A stretch of DNA of 64,000 nt from Planococcus maritimus. GTDB lineage: Bacteria; Bacillota; Bacilli; Bacillales_A; Planococcaceae. Shown piece after piece: positions 60,421 through 64,000 of this stretch. The translations under genes were made by a program, and so were the position numbers. The DNA is taken from assembly GCF_001687625.2 (NCBI RefSeq), contig NZ_CP016538.2, forward strand, positions 2,696,501 to 2,760,500, read 5' to 3'. Below the pieces are notes generated by a model. It searched no databases and was not told the origin of the DNA. It saw only the letters and a program-made list of their open reading frames with translations. Positions within the stretch are counted from its first letter, which is position 1. Each line of letters opens with the position of its first letter.

Positions 60421-61101
60421 ATGCACTTGCCTATGGCCGCTAAGCACTCACTTCAAATGCAATCGGTCATCGTCGACCGCCTTCCTGCCCATCCCTTATC
60501 TTCAAACTCCCAGCTGTTGATAGAAGAGTTAAAAGAGTGGTGTGGAACGGAGAACAACGGAGTCGCAGTCTCCTATTTCTTTCGCCAATTCGCTTTGTTC
60601 GTGACAGCCCAATTCAACTTAATCCACCAGTACGGTGGCTATTTCAAGACAGCTCCTGAAAACCTGCGCTTTGGCAAAATACATAATTACGGCTTGCCGC
60701 TCATTTCGTTTCACGTAAGTGCTGCTGATTTTGTCGAAATACCGGCTGAACAACGACACGAGGCTTTCCAATATGTATTAATCGGGCAGACGGACGCGCT
60801 GCTCCAACAATTGCGCCGCCAGGCAAAAATCTCTGCTATTACATGTTGGGAAAATGTACTGGGTTCACTTGCCTGGCATTACGCTACACTTCAGAGGCAA
60901 TATCCACGCACCGTCGCTGAAGATATCGACTGGCTGATGGATGATCACAACTGGAAACCGCTGCGCAAGTCGCAGTGGCAAACTTTCATCGGCACCGTAC
61001 CGCTTGAACGGGCTGTTTCCGAGCCGATGCGTAAAACCTGCTGTCTGTACAAAGAGTTGGATTCATTTGAAACCTGTACTTTCTGCCCCCAACCCCATTA
61101 A
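60421..61101 (+). CDS. FhuF-like ferric-siderophore reductase
   Basis: Cytosolic protein of 226 residues. The C-terminus holds the 2Fe-2S signature C-C-x10-C-x2-C (KTCCLYKELDSFETCTFCP), the hallmark of FhuF-type reductases that release iron from siderophores. The rest resembles the FhuF/IucA-IucC C-terminal fold (FFRQFALFVTAQF; SAITCWENVLGSLAWHYA). AAAGGGGG precedes the ATG. No siderophore transport gene is adjacent, and no Fur box was noticed. The family is well supported by the Cys motif; the substrate is unknown. Confidence 0.8.
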   Translation: MHLPMAAKHSLQMQSVIVDRLPAHPLSSNSQLLIEELKEWCGTENNGVAVSYFFRQFALFVTAQFNLIHQYGGYFKTAPENLRFGKIHNYGLPLISFHVSAADFVEIPAEQRHEAFQYVLIGQTDALLQQLRRQAKISAITCWENVLGSLAWHYATLQRQYPRTVAEDIDWLMDDHNWKPLRKSQWQTFIGTVPLERAVSEPMRKTCCLYKELDSFETCTFCPQPH

Positions 61102-61135
61102 AAAAAGCTCTGGCATCAGCGCCAGAGCTTTTTGT
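61101..61135. terminator. Bidirectional terminator between FhuF-like and VLRF1 genes
   Basis: AAAGCTCTGGC and GCCAGAGCTTT around ATCAGC, with A-run before and T-run after. Confidence 0.9.
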
Positions 61136-61998
61136 TATTTTTCAAATACTTCGTGCAAAATTTTATCCGCACTGTTGTTAATAAAGTTTTTATGGATGCA
61201 GCTGTTCGGCTTTTGGTGGAGCACTTTAGCAAACGACTGAGCGTGCTCAGCTTCTCCAATGATATGGATTTCTTCCCAACGCCGTTCTTTTTTCAGCTTC
61301 TCAATCTTCGAGCCCATGTCTTTGTAAAAACGGTCTAAATTTTCTTTCAAGCGGTGGTCCAGTTCGTCGGTCGGGCTTCCTCCGCCGCTGCCACCGATGA
61401 CCGGGCTGTTTCCACCAGCAGCCCCGCCGCCAGTCGATCCAGCGCCGCTGCGTCCTTGAATGCGCCCAGAGCTTCTGACGCCTTTTTGTTCTGTCCAGAC
61501 TTCAAGGCCTGCGTCAAATTCATAATAGACTTCTTCATTAACGATGCCAACGGATGTATCGAGCACACGGATGCCTTTAAAGCTCGGCAAGATCACGCCC
61601 GCGTACGGATATGCTTTGTAAATATAGCGCAATTGGTCGAGCGCTGGTTTGCTTTCCCATTGGAAGTCGGTTTTGACGGAAATCTGCAAATGCTTGACCC
61701 AGAATAAATCGTCTTGAGTGGATGCAAAAATAACGACACCCTTTTGGAGGTCGCCTTGATTGTCCGTTATTTCCTTTTCTACTTTCTTGCGTAATTCTTT
61801 GTACGCTTTCAGTTCTTTTTCGTCTTTAGAGGCGGTCAAATACTCATCAATGCGCTTTAGTCCATTCTTCAACTGAATCTTCCAGGCCCCGTTTTGTGCT
61901 TCACGGTCAGCCGGGTTGGTATTGAGATATACACTCAACACACAGCGGTCTTCGCACTCGAATTGTTTCAGTTCTTGGATTTCGTCGTATAATGTCAT
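61135..61998 (-). CDS. VLRF1-family (Vms1-like) release-factor homologue
   Basis: Cytosolic protein of 287 residues related to aeRF1/Vms1 peptidyl-tRNA hydrolases, as I recall the bacterial VLRF1 family. An N-terminal RNase H-like fold starts CVLSVYLNTNPADRE. The segment after EQKGVRSSGRIQGRSG is a Gly/Ser-rich loop (about residues 178-212), the place where eRF1 carries its GGQ loop, followed by helices with ENLDRFYKDMGSKIEKLKKE and a final domain with EIHIIGEAEHAQSFAKVL. AAGGAGG precedes the ATG. It may release stalled chains on ribosomes; no strict GGQ is seen. Confidence 0.78.
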   Translation of the reverse strand: MTLYDEIQELKQFECEDRCVLSVYLNTNPADREAQNGAWKIQLKNGLKRIDEYLTASKDEKELKAYKELRKKVEKEITDNQGDLQKGVVIFASTQDDLFWVKHLQISVKTDFQWESKPALDQLRYIYKAYPYAGVILPSFKGIRVLDTSVGIVNEEVYYEFDAGLEVWTEQKGVRSSGRIQGRSGAGSTGGGAAGGNSPVIGGSGGGSPTDELDHRLKENLDRFYKDMGSKIEKLKKERRWEEIHIIGEAEHAQSFAKVLHQKPNSCIHKNFINNSADKILHEVFEK

Positions 61999-62160
61999 TC
62001 ACCCATCATCCTCCTTTAATCCGTACTTGTTATCTCAATACCCCAACCGCTCTCGCTTAAACGGAAGCCGCTGTTTCTTTTTTTAATATTCGAACGTTTA
62101 GAAGCTTTTTATAGTGGTAAACATTGAGTAGCAACAAAAATGACGAGGAGTGAATCATTC

Positions 62161-62472
62161 ATGGAAAACGTTGATAAAAAAGTCGAAGAGAAATTGAGCA
62201 ATACCGATAACAAAAAGAAAGAACAAATTTTGGCTGAGTTTTCAACTTTCATCGACTATTTAGGCAATAAAGTCGAGATGGGCGAAAAAATGGGCTTGAG
62301 CGAAGAACGCTTAGCACAATTGGCAACGAAAGTCGGCGATCATCTTTCTAAAAAAGAAGAACCGAAAAATAGCGAAGAGTACCTCTTGCAGCGCTTATGG
62401 CAAGTAGGCGACAAAGAAGAGCAGCACATGCTCGCGCATATGCTAGTCAAATTGGCTAAAGACCAAAACTAA
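62161..62472 (+). CDS. DUF3243 family protein
   Basis: Helical cytosolic protein of 103 residues, DUF3243 (YmfJ-like). Conserved features: FSTFIDYLGNKVEMGEKMGLSEERLAQLATKVGDHL and the C-terminal LLQRLWQVGDKEEQHMLAHMLVKLA. The first ~20 residues are charged and probably flexible. GAGGAGTG precedes the ATG at 62161. Function unknown. The terminator just after its stop has been duplicated by the inserted element. Confidence 0.82.
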   Translation: MENVDKKVEEKLSNTDNKKKEQILAEFSTFIDYLGNKVEMGEKMGLSEERLAQLATKVGDHLSKKEEPKNSEEYLLQRLWQVGDKEEQHMLAHMLVKLAKDQN

Positions 62473-62478
62473 TCACAC

Positions 62479-62514
62479 AAAAAGCCTGAGCTTAACCGCT
62501 CAGGCTTTTTTTAT
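62479..62514. repeat. Target duplication (left) of element copy 3: 36-bp bidirectional terminator
   Basis: Hairpin AAAAAGCCTGAGC / GCTCAGGCTTTTT plus TTAT, identical over 36 bp to 62750-62785; it terminates the DUF3243 gene. Confidence 0.93.
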
Positions 62515-62749
62515 GTGTTGAAGAAGTCTATGGTTTGCACCCAATTATGAAAAAAGAGGATCTTTTTCCATTTTCAACAGTCAATGGCTTCTCCAAGTAT
62601 TTGGAGAAGCGTTCGCTCGACTCCGGTGGACCAGCGAGACGACCGAGACCCCGCAAGGCGCAAAGCGACTGAGGAGGCTTGGGCGCGAGCCCACGGAAAG
62701 CGAGCGATAAGCTTCGGAAAATACGACTTTCAACTTTCTCGATAACCTG
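62515..62749 (-). mobile_element. Terminator-targeted non-coding element, copy 3 (235 bp, inverted)
   Basis: Inverted relative to the other copies. The 93-bp core 62633-62725 is identical to copy 1 at every position. The ends are GTGTTGAAGAAGTC on the left and CTTTCTCGATAACCTG on the right. It contains a perfect CTTCTCCAA-GTAT-TTGGAGAAG hairpin. No gene is seen. It lies between convergent genes. Confidence 0.88.
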
Positions 62750-62785
62750 AAAAAGCCTGAGCTTAACCGCTCAGGCTTTTTTTAT
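62750..62785. repeat. Target duplication (right) of element copy 3
   Basis: Identical to 62479-62514. Its last bases overlap the stop codon of the MFS gene, showing that the duplicated target covered the end of that gene. Confidence 0.93.
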
Positions 62786-64000
62786 ATGTTCGCAACCGTT
62801 CTTTTATCATATAAATGGAACATCCACAGGTAAACGAAACCGCTCAATACCGCAAAGCTGCCGAGAATGATAAATGTCCAACCAAATCCAAACCAGGCAG
62901 TCATCGGAATCGAAATCGGCGCAATCATCCGCCCGATTGTATAGCGCAGGCTGGCCGCCGCAAAATACTGTCCGCGCATGGACTCCGGCGCCAGTTTAGA
63001 AATGAAACTTTGCTGAAGCCCGACTACCATCAATTCGGCAAATGTGAAAACTGCCATCGCTACGAAGAAAATCCAGAACCAGGAAGTCATCGGGAAAATC
63101 GCCATCGACAAGCCGAATAGTAAAGCAGAAAAGAAAAACACCCATTTTTCTGGAAACTTAGTCATCCAACGAGTGATAACCACTGTTAATAGAGCAACAA
63201 TCAAGCCGTTTTCTGCCAGTAAAATACCAAAAGACGTTTCCCCGGTCACGGACCATTCACGCCCTAAAAAATCGAGGATTGTTTGGCGATCGATCGTTTC
63301 CTTTAAATAAACTGGAATAACGAGATCCAATTGCATGAAAGTCTGCGCCCCCAAAATCCCCGCGATAACAAACAGTAAAAAGACACGGTCTTTTAAAATG
63401 ATGCCGTAATCTTTCACTTGCGTCAGCAGCGCGCCTCGCCAGCCAGTTGCATTGCCTTCTTTCCACTTCTCGAGAACTTCGGCCGATAAAGTCTCCTCTG
63501 TATAAAAGCGTAATAACAGCCCGAGCAGCACCGAAATGATGGCGACTGTTAAAAGTAGTTCAAAGCGGTACGAGAAAAACAATACTGCACCAAACAAAGG
63601 CCCGATAACAACAGCAATATTCAATGTTGTATAAAAGACCGCGAACACATCGCTCCGGTATTTTTCAGGAATGACATCGGCAATCATTGCTTGGCTCGCT
63701 GGCCAGTAAAGCGAGCCGCACATGCCAGCCAGTGTAAATGCCACGAAACTGAGCTCTGGTGAAGTGAGCCATGGCGAGTTTGCCAAAGCAAACAGCAAGA
63801 AGGCGAAACCTTGCGCTACAGCAGCAGATACCAGCATCCGCTTGCGCCCGAACCGGTCAGCAAAATAGCCGCCAAATAAATTGGCAGCCACGGAAAAGAT
63901 TTGGGAGATGATCAGCAACATCCCCGCCAGCCCTTTTCCGAATTCTTCCGCAAAATAAATCGCTAAGAACGGGAACACCATCCAAAAGCTTGTATTCATG
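62782..64000 (-). CDS. MFS efflux transporter, N-terminus outside the window
   Basis: Major-facilitator transporter of the drug-efflux (MDR, YttB-like) type; about 405 residues are visible with some eleven to twelve hydrophobic helices. The helix 2-3 loop GGYFADRFGRKRMLVSA is the MFS motif A, and the middle contains a longer cytoplasmic loop (about 170-200). Family members have about ten further residues before the first visible helix FPFLAIYFAEEF, so the true start probably lies beyond 64000 even though an ATG stands at 63999. The stop codon lies inside the duplicated terminator of the neighbouring element. Substrate unknown. Confidence 0.85.
   Translation of the reverse strand, partial: MNTSFWMVFPFLAIYFAEEFGKGLAGMLLIISQIFSVAANLFGGYFADRFGRKRMLVSAAVAQGFAFLLFALANSPWLTSPELSFVAFTLAGMCGSLYWPASQAMIADVIPEKYRSDVFAVFYTTLNIAVVIGPLFGAVLFFSYRFELLLTVAIISVLLGLLLRFYTEETLSAEVLEKWKEGNATGWRGALLTQVKDYGIILKDRVFLLFVIAGILGAQTFMQLDLVIPVYLKETIDRQTILDFLGREWSVTGETSFGILLAENGLIVALLTVVITRWMTKFPEKWVFFFSALLFGLSMAIFPMTSWFWIFFVAMAVFTFAELMVVGLQQSFISKLAPESMRGQYFAAASLRYTIGRMIAPISIPMTAWFGFGWTFIILGSFAVLSGFVYLWMFHLYDKRTVANI

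Overview
The window reads as a chromosomal segment of a low-to-mid GC Gram-positive bacterium of the Bacillales, most like Planococcus/Planomicrobium (family Planococcaceae). This rests on strong AGGAGG-type ribosome binding sites, S-box and THI-box riboswitches, an NsrR/Hmp pair, heterodimeric YfiBC-like ABC exporters, MetX/MetY methionine synthesis, LipM/LipA lipoate synthesis, cre-type CcpA sites and many small families seen mainly in Bacillota. The genus is an inference from recalled similarity, not from a search. No rRNA, tRNA, CRISPR array, prophage or transposase gene was seen.

Layout. 1-2.8 kb: a truncated CPA1 Na+/H+ antiporter, an SE1832-type small protein and the ABC-F ATPase YfmM. 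2.8-4.07 kb: a non-coding block with three tandem ~247-bp repeats and a cluster of short hairpins. 4.07-18.9 kb: phospholipase D-like protein, ECF sigma factor, CNNM/CorC protein, M20 dipeptidase, PlsY-like acyltransferase, DegV, DUF2804, a kynA-GDPD-small membrane protein operon, a YusW-like lipoprotein, a double GNAT and a YfiBC-type ABC pair. 19.0-19.4 kb: first copy of a non-coding element flanked by duplicated terminators. 19.4-28.4 kb: EamA exporter, PAS-PAS-GGDEF-EAL protein, a second tandem repeat array, a split ThrE exporter, a Zn-dependent alcohol dehydrogenase and a secreted beta-propeller protein. 28.4-38.7 kb: AlaX editing protein, lipid kinase, a lysine-catabolism operon (aldehyde dehydrogenase, lysine 6-dehydrogenase, acyl-CoA dehydrogenase) with a divergent MerR/TipAS regulator, second copy of the element, TrhO, a 2-hydroxyacid dehydrogenase and DedA. 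38.8-45.8 kb: a solute:Na+ symporter/acyl-CoA synthetase operon under a cre-overlapped promoter, an MscS-like channel and a second EamA protein. 45.9-54.4 kb: HTH protein, metX-metY and metNIQ-M20 under divergent SAM riboswitches, and pepT. 54.4-64 kb: lipA-lipM behind a TPP riboswitch, V4R-STAS protein, PNPOx-family protein, nsrR/hmp, FhuF-like reductase, VLRF1 release-factor homologue, DUF3243 protein, third copy of the element and a truncated MFS transporter.

Two non-coding systems stand out. (i) A 235-311 bp element occurs three times. Each time it sits inside a rho-independent terminator, and the whole terminator hairpin (28, 37 or 36 bp) is perfectly duplicated on both sides, so a structure-targeting mobile element with no protein of its own is likely. 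(ii) Two tandem arrays 20 kb apart (periods ~247 and ~216-222 bp), both between convergent genes, carry a hairpin of exactly 58 nt in all seven units. Between the arrays its sequence has changed by paired, compensatory substitutions, which argues for selection on structure. A third unusual observation is a complete TPP riboswitch plus terminator placed directly before lipM-lipA.

Themes. Much of the window concerns amino-acid and acid catabolism (lysine, tryptophan, carboxylates via symporter plus CoA ligase, acyl-CoA dehydrogenase), sulfur-amino-acid supply, and cofactor (lipoate) synthesis for 2-oxoacid dehydrogenases, with carbon-catabolite control suggested at two operons.
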